A DNA stretch of 64,000 nucleotides from Trichoplax sp. H2 (Eukaryota > Placozoa > Uniplacotomia > Trichoplacea): assembly GCA_003344405.1 (NCBI GenBank), contig NOWV01000063.1, positions 1-64,000 of the forward strand. Reading direction: 5' to 3'. A model generated the notes under the pieces. The model made no database searches and was not told the origin of the DNA. It saw only the letters and a program-made list of their open reading frames with translations. Position numbers and translations under genes: made by a program. Positions 13,026 to 24,700 of the stretch are shown here, piece after piece (positions within the stretch are counted from its first letter, which is position 1; each line of letters opens with the position of its first letter).

Positions 13026-14052
13026 TAGCAAGTAAAGACTACTGAACTGATTCACTAAGAATTAAAATATTTAGTTATTATCGCCACGGCAGATATGTAT
13101 GTATTTCGCTGAGGCTAATTACAACTATGGATTAATTCATGTACTATAGAATTTTACCTAGGCCATTTACGGTAAATACAGAGATTGCAATTTACTTTTG
13201 TGAAATTGCTAAGTCTCTTCAACGCTATACTTGTTTAGAAGGAATAATTATAAATTTTTACAAACTGATTTAAAGCTGTTGCATCTTATATTCATCCCTA
13301 TATGGAATATGCTAATCACAAATAGGAACTTTTGTTTGTTTGCGTACATTCTCGTACATTTATATCAATTAACTCTACTGTAATAGATTGTTTGAAATTA
13401 TTTAAAATTTAGATTTATCGTAAATTTGGACAAATATCAACTGATATTAAACTTTTGATGTTTTGAACTTTGATTGTTGATTTTAAGGCCTTAATTTTAT
13501 TCATAGCTAATTATTACCGGGAAATGTCACCTTCTATAATATCTGCTATTACTCAGTATTGTCTAGTGATATCTTACTGTCTAGCCGAGATTGAAATAGA
13601 ATTGTGCTTTCCTTAATAAAAGAATTCCTCTTGGTTTTAGCTGTTTGTGACTTATGGTTGTCATAATATATACGAGATCATGATAGCTAATATGCTTTTC
13701 ATCATTCCTTTGTGAACGGTGGAACATTCACAGGTATCAACTGATATATGGTATACGTCAACGCGCTAAACAGTTACTTGCAAATCCCTGATCGCAGCTT
13801 TGTCTTCGTAAATAAAAATAATAAGCGAGTCCTTAAATAAGATTTGTTAATAAGTTATAAGAATAAGTTTGTATTCGATCATGTATTTATTTATTCTCGT
13901 ATTACTTAGTTTCTGTTTACATAGAACTTACTGATATGATTACGCTACGTAAATCATGAAGGTGCATGTTGATCTAAAGGTATGACATTCTGATAGCACC
14001 ATATGAAATGCCAGGCATTTTTCCACTAATACTATTTGAAAACATGTTTACG
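13026..14052. other. Region downstream of the OATP
   Basis: Holds the OATP 3' UTR, whose end was not located; no canonical AATAAA close to the stop was chosen. No further exon or repeat recognised. Confidence 0.5.
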
Positions 14053-14147
14053 CGCAGCTTACTACTCTGACTGTAATTTTATCTTCATAAAGCTTGTTAT
14101 GGAATAACTTTTGCATAGTTGCCGTAATATAGCTTCCTTAAGATTAC

Positions 14148-14438
14148 TCATCTATAAATGTGCCGATAGACTGATACTAATTTATCTATGACGATTAACA
14201 TGTTTTCAACAGATAAATGCATACCGTAATTTAATAACATTATCCAAGTACTGATAGCTAATGCTGTGTAGACTAAATATAAACTGACCGATTTTTCAAT
14301 AAAGTTTCGGTTCAGGTTTATCCAAAGAAAGATTAGTGTTGTTGGTGATCTTCCTAGCGATAGGACATCGTCAGTATTTAAGGTTGTACTGAATATAGGT
14401 GTCGGGAGTCCGGACAAACCTGATAGTAGATTCGCAGT
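14148..14438 (-). pseudogene. Possible class A GPCR fragment (TM2-TM3), copy 1
   Basis: The minus-strand frame open from the gap to a stop at 14148 has GPCR-like features: ANLLSGLSGLP resembles the end of TM2, and a hydrophobic stretch followed by VENMLIVIDKLVSVYRHIY resembles TM3 plus the DRY region, with D-K in place of D-R-Y. There is no start codon, TM1 or TM4-TM7, and the frame ends right after the TM3-like segment, so this is at best a relic. Identification rests on pattern only; another membrane protein is possible. Confidence 0.35.
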
Positions 14439-14458
14439 NNNNNNNNNNNNNNNNNNNN
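14439..14458. other. Assembly gap (20 N)
   Basis: A run of 20 undetermined bases. The same sequence resumes on its right as begins copy 1, so the gap size is probably nominal. Confidence 0.99.
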
Positions 14459-14728
14459 CGCAGCTTACTACTCTGACTGTAATTTTATCTTCATAAAGCT
14501 TGTTATGGAATAACTTTTGCATAGTTGCCGTAATATAGCTTCCTTAAGATTACTCATTTATAAATGTGCCGATAGACTGATACTAATTTATCTATGACGA
14601 TTAACATGTTTTCAACAGATAAATGCATACCCGACAAATGGTAATACTATCTGTTAAATGAGCACATTATCGTAAACCGTCAGCAAAGCGACGGGAGTTT
14701 GCACTAGTATTATCCAAGTACTGATAGC

Positions 14729-14944
14729 TCATGCTGTGTAGACTAAATATAAACTGACCGATTCTTCAATAAAGTTTCGGTTCAGGTTTATCCAAAGAAA
14801 GATTAGTGTTGTTGGTGATCTTCCTAGCGATAGGACATCGTCAGTATTTAAGGTTGTACTGAATATAGGTGTCGGGAGTCCGGACAAACCTGATAGTAGA
14901 TTCGCAGTGCTAGTTTTCAGTAGCTGTTCTTTAACTTTTCTTCG
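14729..14944 (-). pseudogene. Possible class A GPCR fragment, copy 2, truncated
   Basis: Same frame as the fragment in the other copy, extended upstream by RRKVKEQLLKTST, as expected for intracellular loop 1, before the TM2-like ANLLSGLSGLP. It is bounded upstream by TAA at 14945-14947. A substitution creates TGA at 14729-14731 inside the TM3-like helix, and a 77-base replacement follows, so this copy cannot encode the fragment through. It is probably the other haplotype of the same non-functional locus. Confidence 0.35.
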
Positions 14945-17385
14945 TTACAAATTTAGATTTTTAACAAGGCTAAATGTAAAGTTATCTGAATAGTGATCAA
15001 GTAAGGGCAATAATGTTTTAATTACTGCAGTTAGATATATTTTATCGCTCACAATAGAAGTTCATATCGAAAATGTTTTCTGGATGACCACTCTAAAGTC
15101 ATATCGATGAGTAGAACTAAAGAACATTGGAACTAGCATTGAGAGGATATTATGATGCCGATTTACTGATTTATTAATTTTATGCTTTAACCAATTATAT
15201 CTTTGCTAATAGTAGACTTTAGCTTTATACTAAAATACTGTACGTATATATTTTACGACATAATCAGCTGTGCTTCTGCGAGATATGCAAATATCCGTAG
15301 CCACGTCGTTGTTTTAATAGCATGTTACACCGTAAAGTTAGCTCAGTACCTTTATTTGGATCTTGGTGAGTTGATGTATTTTGCTATAGTCAGATGTATA
15401 TGAATATCTAACCATCTGCAAATGATTAGGTATGGCTAATGTTATTTGCAATAAAATTCGCGTAGATGAAATATAAGCCAGCTGATGTTGCGTTACCTGC
15501 GACTTGTTTTCAACGACACGATTAGTCGTCTTCATTCTACTAATGATACATTTAGCACAGCCATGAGATATTGCCATTTATACTGGTATTACTATAAGCA
15601 ATTCTAACAATGATATTGGTCGCTGTTGATTTGGTTGATCATGCTATAATTATTGCTTTTAAATTTAGAATTATAAAAGAAAGGAGATGAATTATTCAAC
15701 ATATTAGCGATCAGATGGTTGCATAAGGGGTATATTAAATTTGACTTAAAGTCTAAACAGATGGTTTACTAGCACGTAAGGCGGTCGAAAGTAGTGGGTG
15801 GCTTACACATCACATTGGAATCAATATAGCATGTTCTACGAGTTAACCAAATTTACCGCTTAGCTTTAACTATTGAAAATGAAGTTTTCAAGAAAGCCAT
15901 TATTAGCATACTGTACATCTGAATAACAAAAAAGATCAGATTAAATAAAAGACGATTTAGACTAATGATTATTCTGTAATTATGTAATGTAAATCGATTT
16001 TAAAAAATTGAATTAGTATTGAAAAATTATTTATTATATCAATTCTAACAAATATTAGAATCACCTGGGTGGATCTAATGGGCTGAATTGATTTGTTCAA
16101 GAACCATATGATCTTAGCCAAGTAAAATCGATCACAATCACCGTTCTTTTTTGACCATTGGGTCAGTATTACACTGAAATCGACATCATTTTAGGCAAGA
16201 AATCGTTTAAAAAATCGATGTCATCGTTATTTAATAATGGCCATTTTCTTCAACATAGCAAACGCAATTATACAAATTATATAAAATTTGGCTAAAACTG
16301 CGAGTTTTAACTGAAGCATAAGAAAGTGAAAATTTAAAGCGAAAAGAATTACCTCATAACTGACACTACTTGGTCAACATTTCGCCTAGAAGTGGATTAA
16401 GTATGGAAAATGAAGAGGTATGAGTAAAAAGTTTATGGCATTTTCTCTATAGTAGCTGGAACTTGACATAGGTCATAACTTAGATCGTTTTGTTTTCGTT
16501 CACATCCTGTGACAGATATTTTAATTTCCGGTGCATATATATATTCATGTGTAGCGTTCTGCTAATAAATAGAGTCGATGCATACACTCGTGATATTACT
16601 TTACTTTATTTTAACATACTTTAAGATCTTACATCATACGTACTACGGTAACAAAATTACGGTCTAGGAATAATGATTCCAGCTATATATCTACAAAGGA
16701 TATATTGATCTTAGCTTTCCCAACATTTTGGTTTCCAAACCTTTTCTAGCACATTTCATTCAATTAAATCATGTCTTCGATTCCCTATCCACGGTTAAGT
16801 TTGCCTTGCTATACGTTGGATCCTATCTTTTTTGACGGAATGCCATTTCATGATTTGAAGTAATTTTTAGCGCTTTTTTGATCATTTGAAGCCTTCACGG
16901 TATTGTGATCTAATCCTATCTGTCGTATCGTTAGCCAGCCAATAGCCAACTACTCTGATTTGTTCTACTGATAAATAATATCGATATAAGATTCAAATAG
17001 TCTGGGGGTACCAAACATTGGTTGAACTTAAACATTTTGTCTTTAGATCAGTATATGATGATTTCTATTGCACAAACCAAATACACGTATTTATTTGAAG
17101 GCGACTGTATTATATATAAAATGAGCGTAGTTATTAATAAAATAAGCGATACGCATACTATTAGTTCGATTTACTAGAATTACATATTAATCTTTTCTAT
17201 TAACATCATCTCTACTTTTTGATAACATACTTACAATAGTCATTTATGATGAGGTGAACAAGGTCGAAGCGTTAAAGTAACTGAATTCGGATAGAAAATT
17301 TTATTAATGTGCATGTAGGTATGCTACAATAGCCTGGCATTATGCTGATATGAATATTAAATCCAATATGATTCAAACACTAGAA

Positions 17386-17556
17386 TACCCATAATATCAT
17401 GTAGCCAAACTTTATAATTATTTTTATTAAGCTAGTTTTTTTTATTTTAGTTTCAACTCTAATTGTTTTAGTACGCATAATATCATGTAGCCAAACTTTT
17501 ATTTATTTTTTACTAAGCTAGTTTATTCAATTTTAGTTTTAACTCTAACTTTTCTT
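17386..17556. repeat. 86-bp tandem duplication
   Basis: ATAATATCATGTAGCCAAAC occurs at 17391 and 17477, followed in both copies by a T-rich tract, AAGCTAGTTT and ATTTTAGTTT(C/T)AACTCTAA. Two copies, mildly diverged, no coding content. Confidence 0.85.
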
Positions 17557-20500
17557 TATGCGCTGCATATCTTTGGAATATGATGTTGTTTTGTTTTAAG
17601 CATCATTTTTTTTAAACTTCCTATAAAGTTTGTTACAATTTTATGCTATATTAATAGCAGGAGAGGATGATTAAATTTTTTTAACGCTAAATATCGAATC
17701 CAATAAGTTCATGATACACTTGCGCCATACTGTCAAGAGGATTAGCTGGTAGATGGGTCTCGGTTTCACAAAATATTTGCGTCTTTACTTGTTACTCTTG
17801 TAGTCTCTATGTATTCCAACATTTATGCATTCGTTCTTCAGTAATTAGTTTATTCTTACTTTTAAAACTTCTGGTAACTTAATAACATTACGAAATATGC
17901 TTTAAAAAATGTACTTTTTACTATGCGTGTAGTATAAAAATCAGAATACTTGTTTAGTCTTCAGCACGTCGTAAAATAAAAAGTACTCTATTCAAGTAAA
18001 ATGTAAAATAGCTAGCTATACCATCATAGGCTGTAACTACTGTAATTCCTACTTCTTTGCAATGCTAGTTCTTGTTGTATATATACAACTTCTGCGACTC
18101 ACTGAGCCTGTACTTATATCGTGGTGTATAATTGTTGGATTAATTTTTGGGGGCTGGAATTATTTTCTCTATGAGGTCGTACATAGATTTTAGTTTCAAT
18201 AGGATGATCAATTCTGATGAAGAGTTACTACCCATTCTATTCTGCTTTTAATTAACGTTGTTTCTCGTTACAAATTACTATCGTATTCTGATAGATTCTA
18301 TATAGCGGAAATGAATGGCTAAACCATTCGTTAATGCAGTTTGTAATTCTAGTTGGATGGCAAAACTGGCTATAATACCCCAGATACTACCATCTAAAAA
18401 TTTATGGCAAAGTGCTCTACTGAAATGCCCATAGCCATACGAAATTTCATATACTTACGCGCGTACAATGTCAATTGCTTAAAAATAATGATTCAGTGGA
18501 TTCCTCCCAAAACACCAAATTATCGCCAATCAAATAGCTATTTGAAATTTTTATAATGCCAGTGTAGGTTTATGATATCGTCTTGGTTCTCGCCCAAAAC
18601 TAAAGCCGATACCTAAATTTATCCAGTTAGATACAAGTCATTATCTTATACGTTAGATAAATGAGAAATTTTAATCCTAATATTGCATTGTGAATACGGC
18701 TACCTTTGCAAAGTGTTTTCCTAATTGCTTGTGAGCAGTAGTGCATGGTTTCAAATAGTAAGTACTACAGTATGTAGATTGTTGAATCTACACTGCGGAT
18801 TCTACGGTATATCACATTGATGCTCATAAAATACATCGCATAATCATAATATAATTGAATATTGCGACTATTTGTTACTGTATCGCAATTTATGCTGGAA
18901 ATATTGCAACCGCAGTAGCTATACCATGATAATGATCCATTTATTTTACTTTACGGCTTCTTCCTCTGTTGATATGAACATCTGATATCGTATCGGGATG
19001 ATTTCGTATTGGGCGCTGTAAGTATAACATGTAGTCTACCCTTAACGTCCAATTATGTGCCAATGCGCTCTTGAGTATTTCCATCGTGATCCTGAATAAA
19101 ATCAACTACTCCATTAACGTTCGTACCGCCAATCATACGGAATGATTTGACATTGAACGTTTATCAGTGATATATATACGAGCACTCATATATCCTCTAT
19201 AGGGGGCATGCTTCCAAGAACTCGTATCCTCAGAGTTCAAGATATCTTAAATCAAGTTTACTTAGGACTGCTACTTCACAGCTTGTATACTGTATCTTCC
19301 AGAATACCAGTCTTGAAGCTGCCACAGTTGGTTTATAGCGGTGTTCTTCATGTCTAAAATACAGATGCAAATGCATTACTATGCCAGGACTATATACCAT
19401 TGCTTGGTTAAAGGGAAATCGATCCTTTGCTATCGGAAATTGTCTTACTAAATGATACATTTAATAATCCATGACAGTACTTGCTGCAAAAAGGAATAAT
19501 AAAGAAACAAAGGACTTCCTTTTACTTGTCTTTACTACTGCAACTACACTACTGTACAAGTTGGTGCTACCGATATTACTATTAATTCTATTCCGGCAGC
19601 AAAGTATTCATCCTACAGTGCTGTCAATAACATAATCGAACATAGTCTTTGGTGTAAAGTTTAGGTAACCGAGAATAGAGTTTCTAATTTTCATCTAGTG
19701 TAGATATTATGAGGATGAATAAATTCACGTATGCAAACTTGTGAGATAAAGCAGTAATTTGCATTTTAAGGCATATCGTAAAGTTTGTTGAGTTAGCGCT
19801 GATATTTAGGTCTACGTTTAGCGGGTATATGTCTCAATTCAGAACAAAATGAAGATCTTGTAGGGAGATTTTAACATGTAATCATGATGTAGTCTAGACT
19901 GGAGGTTTCTTTAAGTTTAGCTCTCTTACGTGGATAGAATCAGAATAAATCAATCTATTCCGATATCAAAACAAGGGAGCCATGATACAGTAGATGAACG
20001 GTTTCTTTCACCTCGATGATCTATACGGGAAACGTATATCGGAATAAATGGATCGATTCAGGTATCGAAACTAACGGCCTATAGGTTATTTCAATTCGAT
20101 ACAGTAATGCCTGTAGAGGTACTTTTGGAGATATTCTGACATTATGACTATGATAGCCCCAGATTGCAGTACAGTAATATCATGGACTAATAGGAGAAGA
20201 CTAGAGGAAAACCTTTTTCTTTTAGTGGTCTATGAGTGATACCCATGGAGATAGTATTCCAGATATTGCCTCTATCATGTCCAGCAAGCGTCTAACACAT
20301 ACTGCCTCTACTGCAGGTTTGGAGTACTCTACTGTCGTATAATATCTCATTCATGAAAGGTGATACCTTGCGTATTTTGGCTGGCATGAACTTCTCAATC
20401 TACTATTATGCTATACACGATATACCGTGCAATGTATATCAATGGATCCTTTATCGACTTTTGTAAAGAATGATTGTGTAACCCTTTAGGTTAGCTATCA

Positions 20501-21354
20501 CGAACAATTATGACCTTATACCAATGTAGTGAACTATTCTAGTTTAGGAGGAAATTTTTTTTGGGGGGGGGGCACGGGTGCAATCCCTGAAAGGATACTA
20601 AAGAGAGATAGTATAAATCCATCAGCATCATAATAATTATAATAATGATAAGAATTATTATGATGGATAACAGAATGCAAATAAATTAATATCCAGGCTT
20701 GCAGACTTGACTGAACATGTATGAGTAACGTGCGAAAAAATCCGGACTACAGGATGTCAGTAATTTTTGTAGGTTTGGATTTTTCCGGACTATAGGAAGC
20801 GTCAGGGTTAAGTAATTCTTCCTCAGTAATTATACTTGCAAAATAGTCCAATACAGCCTGATCTCTACGATGACTATGATTGGTGCCTTAATGCCCCATC
20901 CATTCCATTTTTAGCTAGGAATTGGGGGAGTTTGGGGATAGTTCAAGTATATATATATATATACAGTAAATGAAGATCTTGGATCAGCAGGAATATCCAA
21001 TTCCTGCCATTTTCGTAGACATTTGCAGTATTTTCGTACTGTTCATACTATATGATCTTTGCTGTAATGCAATGAAAATATTACTGCTCGAGTTGATGTC
21101 GTCATGGCTGATCGATTCAGCTTGAAATTTCTCAAGTTTGAATGGAAAATGGAAGATATTTTCTCGACGCCATTAGTAATGATGATCGAATTGATTTAAG
21201 GGTTGATGAATTTATTCATGAATTATTCCTTCCTTGTACTTGCAAAAAAAAGTTGCAGGGTGCCCAATCCATCTCTATGGTTTAGTATGATGGGTGGGGT
21301 CATACATGATACACTGGATGACAGCCGATGACACCATGAATCCATAGGCGTAGC

Positions 21355-21412
21355 CACAGTGTACAGTGTACAGTCGAGAGTGTGTACTGTACTCGACGTA
21401 CTGTACTCCTCC
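21355..21412. repeat. TGTACA-type repeat patch
   Basis: A short run dense in CAGTGTACAGTGTACAG and GTACTGTACT words, resembling the palindromic part of the 4010-4820 array. It lies about 370 bases upstream of the DGK start codon. Function unknown. Confidence 0.6.
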
Positions 21413-21777
21413 AAGCATCTAAGAATAAGAAAGTGATGGACAGTCCCGGTACTGCTTGTACTCATACGCTAAAAGGATTCGTATGGACGATGGCAGTGTC
21501 TTGAGACAGGGTATCACCCGTGGAAGTGACCTACAGTATATAACACACTACGGCAGCAGCTCACCCCACATCGAGACTGACTCCTATTGGGATTGTTGTT
21601 ACTCTACTACGCGCACTCGTCAGCCATTGACCAAGACAGAATTGATGCTGGTGGCCATTTTGGGTTTAAAGAATCGATCAAATCTTGGATTAATCCATCG
21701 TTTTGCATAGTGTATCTTTGATCAAGCAGTTGATAAACTCTTGGTGATTGCAATTGAAGACTCGTCATCATCGGCCC

Positions 21778-24700
21778 ATGTCGACCGGTAGCTCGAACAG
21801 CGGTCAAAGCCGCGGCGACGATACCGATAATGAATCGGTAGATAGTGAAGATCCAAGCACTCCGTCCATTCAGAGGAATTATTCCACGCTGATCGCCTTA
21901 AGCACTCAGGTGGCAATCGACAATCGTTTATTTCTCCTATCCATGTCTAGACTATCATAATTTGTATTTTTTCCGAGCCTTGTTGCTATCACCATTTCCA
22001 TCATACAACGGGGTAGCTGTTAGCCCTACTTGAGCATGAGATTGAAAGTGAAATCTTTTCAAATCATTCATTTGATTTATTTTTCTACTCGACTCTGCAA
22101 CTTGCCTCTTTTTTGTTGTATTTTTTTTTATTTTTGCGCCATGTTCAACCCCCTAAGCCTACCATCATGATTTTACTAGTCAAGTAGGCAAAAAAATGCC
22201 AAGCGATACCAATCGATAGCCAATAGCGATGAGTAAAAACATCCAGTATGATGATCAAGACTAGAGGACAGAATGAATCGCCAATCACATCGATACGTCA
22301 TGTTGCACCCCATTTTCATCGTACGCTTTTACCCCTCTGGCCAGCCACTCCAACCATCGCGATATCATATCGCCATCATCATCTCCTCACACCATGTGAA
22401 AATACTCATTAATGGACAATCCCTTGACGTTATTGACTGTAATCACATCCTCTTTCCAAAGTAAAGTATGCCACGCAATGGTAGAAACCATCCAAGGAAG
22501 CCAAGCAATGGCGTAGTGGCGATCTGTATTGCCCATTCTTGACATTCCAAGCGGATGATTGTCGTCCAATTTAGACAACGATGAAAGCGCATTGTCCCTT
22601 GACTTTAGAAATACTATTCTTGCTAATCAAATAGATCTCCGATCAATCGGTTTCCTCGTCCAGGCAGTTACTTTGCTATAATTTAGGGGACCTACTTTTC
22701 ATCTCTGTTATTTTGATGTAGGTTATTGCTTGAGTCGTCCTTCTCTCAACGTATCGGGTCGAGAAAGGAACATTAATAAATAACCTTGCCATGTCTCTAC
22801 CGTCGGCATCACTTGAAGATCCAATAATTAAAAGGCCACATTCTATCCATTCAAATGGATAGAAATACTACAAGCATCATTGATTCCTAACAAACTATCG
22901 CCAAGTTGGCCATAGGCCATTAGCCACACGCTATGCTTATTCAAGATATCCACTTTGGACATTGATAGACCATGCTAGGCTTAAAGAATAATTAATTTAC
23001 ATCATCAATAGACATGACGAAGCAAAACGTACCGTAATACGTCCAACTTAAATTACAAGAGTAATCTTCAACTACTTTATGCACTTTTTGAACATCTGAA
23101 TTCCCATCTCTTACCCTTTCCAGTCCCCAATGCTAGCATGAAAATTCTCTCTCTTACTTGCTATGCCAGTCACTAGTTTTTCCCCCCTCTTTTTATTGAT
23201 CTCCAACGATTGAAAAAGTATCGCTTTTGAAGGAAATGAAAAATATTCTAGCCAAATGACTTGATTATGATACTTTGAAGAAAGATATTTTCCCAAATAA
23301 ACTTACCTTGGTACGACTAGGAGTACTGTAATGGACAAATGCGGTCAAGAAAGAGTCATTTTTTTTTATTGCAATAGCATTTTTCAACAGCACTGACCAC
23401 CAACTCCAAGCGATAAACTGTCCAAATGATAAACAGACGCATATAATTATTGTAAATTGATTCCTATATTGAAAAAAAATTCACACTTAAACGGATACTT
23501 TAATCAAATACTATGTACAGTACTGTATCGTTCGATTGAACTATCTGCAGCAGTTTATCGAATAGCAAATATTCTATACGGTGTAAAGGTGTTTTAACTA
23601 TTATTCTTCAAGTCTATCAACAACCAAAAATTCATCCATCTTCTACTTGTTCCTGACTGATATAATTTTCCATCACTTACTCTCGTCCAATTGACTTTTG
23701 ATTGGACAACACTTGAATAGAAAGACGATCAATAATTTCACTTTCATCCGGTCTAAGAGTTCAATATTTTACGATAGGTGATCTAATTTAAAAGAAAGAA
23801 TTTGAATTCTTTTCTATTTTCATTTTACCCCCCTTGTTACTGTTACGCTCTCATCAAATAAAAATATATATATATATACTAATAGTATAGGATAACGGCA
23901 TCAATTTTTTGTTGTTTTCATTTTGTCCTTTTTGAATACTTTATGCGAGTAGTTGAAAGAGCTGAAAATAGCATCTTGTGTCCTAAAGTTGTCGATGATT
24001 CTAACCATTTGATTCAAATCGATTGGCTCTGCCATCGACCCAATTGATCAATTTTAGCATGACAAGGGGGCTAATGGAAAATGCCATCAAACACGATTTC
24101 AGCAATATCCTTTCCTCGTTTTCTACTTACTACCACCGCTATGACAATGATTGTCCATGACAGTCACAGGACGAGGACGAAAAATTGGAATCCCACCCCC
24201 TTGAGAGTTGAAAATATCCAATTTCGCTCTTGAGAATACCGATTTCCAGTTCTCACGGACTGTAGCGTAGACTAATTGAAACCGATCAAATCAATCCTTA
24301 GTTGGCAAGAGGAATTCCATTCTACAATATAGGAAGAATGATAATGATGGTGATATGACTGAGTAAGAGAGAGCAAAAAAAAAAGGAAATGCAATACTCG
24401 CTCGTATCTTGAAAAAGTGAAAACTGTCCAATTGCTCCTTTCAATCATTGCCAATCTTGACATACATCCTATGAACCCAGATTGTATCATAGCTTCGCTA
24501 AAATCAATCTATGGACGGAAAAAAAATGATCCATTCTACAGTCCAGAACAAGTATTTTCCTTCAACGCTTTCCAATACGAACATGGAGCTGAAAGATGAT
24601 CCATTTTTATTCATGATAATAAGTATAATATCACTACTATAGGATGATCCTAATGAGAAAATATTGAATCCACAATCTTGAAAGTATTGAAAATTGTGTT

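Larger units (their letters stand above)
14053..14908. repeat. Duplicated segment flanking an assembly gap
   Basis: 14053-14438 and 14459-14908 are near-identical copies on either side of 20 N. I see only about three base changes across roughly 370 aligned bases, plus one replacement: 13 bases at 14226-14238 in copy 1 against 77 bases at 14632-14708 in copy 2. Copy 1 stops exactly at the N run and copy 2 begins exactly after it, as expected when two haplotypes of one locus are scaffolded side by side. A true recent tandem duplication is the alternative. Confidence 0.9.
14909..21777. other. Long gene-poor stretch upstream of the DGK gene
   Basis: No intact gene recognised. It contains an 86-bp tandem duplication (17386-17556), interrupted minus-strand frames around 18278-19246, a pair of related segments of about 45 bp at 19932-19977 and 20034-20080, a poly-G run near 20564-20573, a TA microsatellite near 20949-20962, and a TGTACAG/GTACTGTA-rich patch at 21355-21412. 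GC content rises over the last 500 bases toward the first DGK coding exon, where its promoter and 5' UTR are expected. Confidence 0.5.

Noticed and set aside
18278-18634. Minus-strand frame with a 57-codon open stretch
   Set aside because: Four internal stops in 119 codons, no domain recognised; close to what AT-rich random sequence gives.
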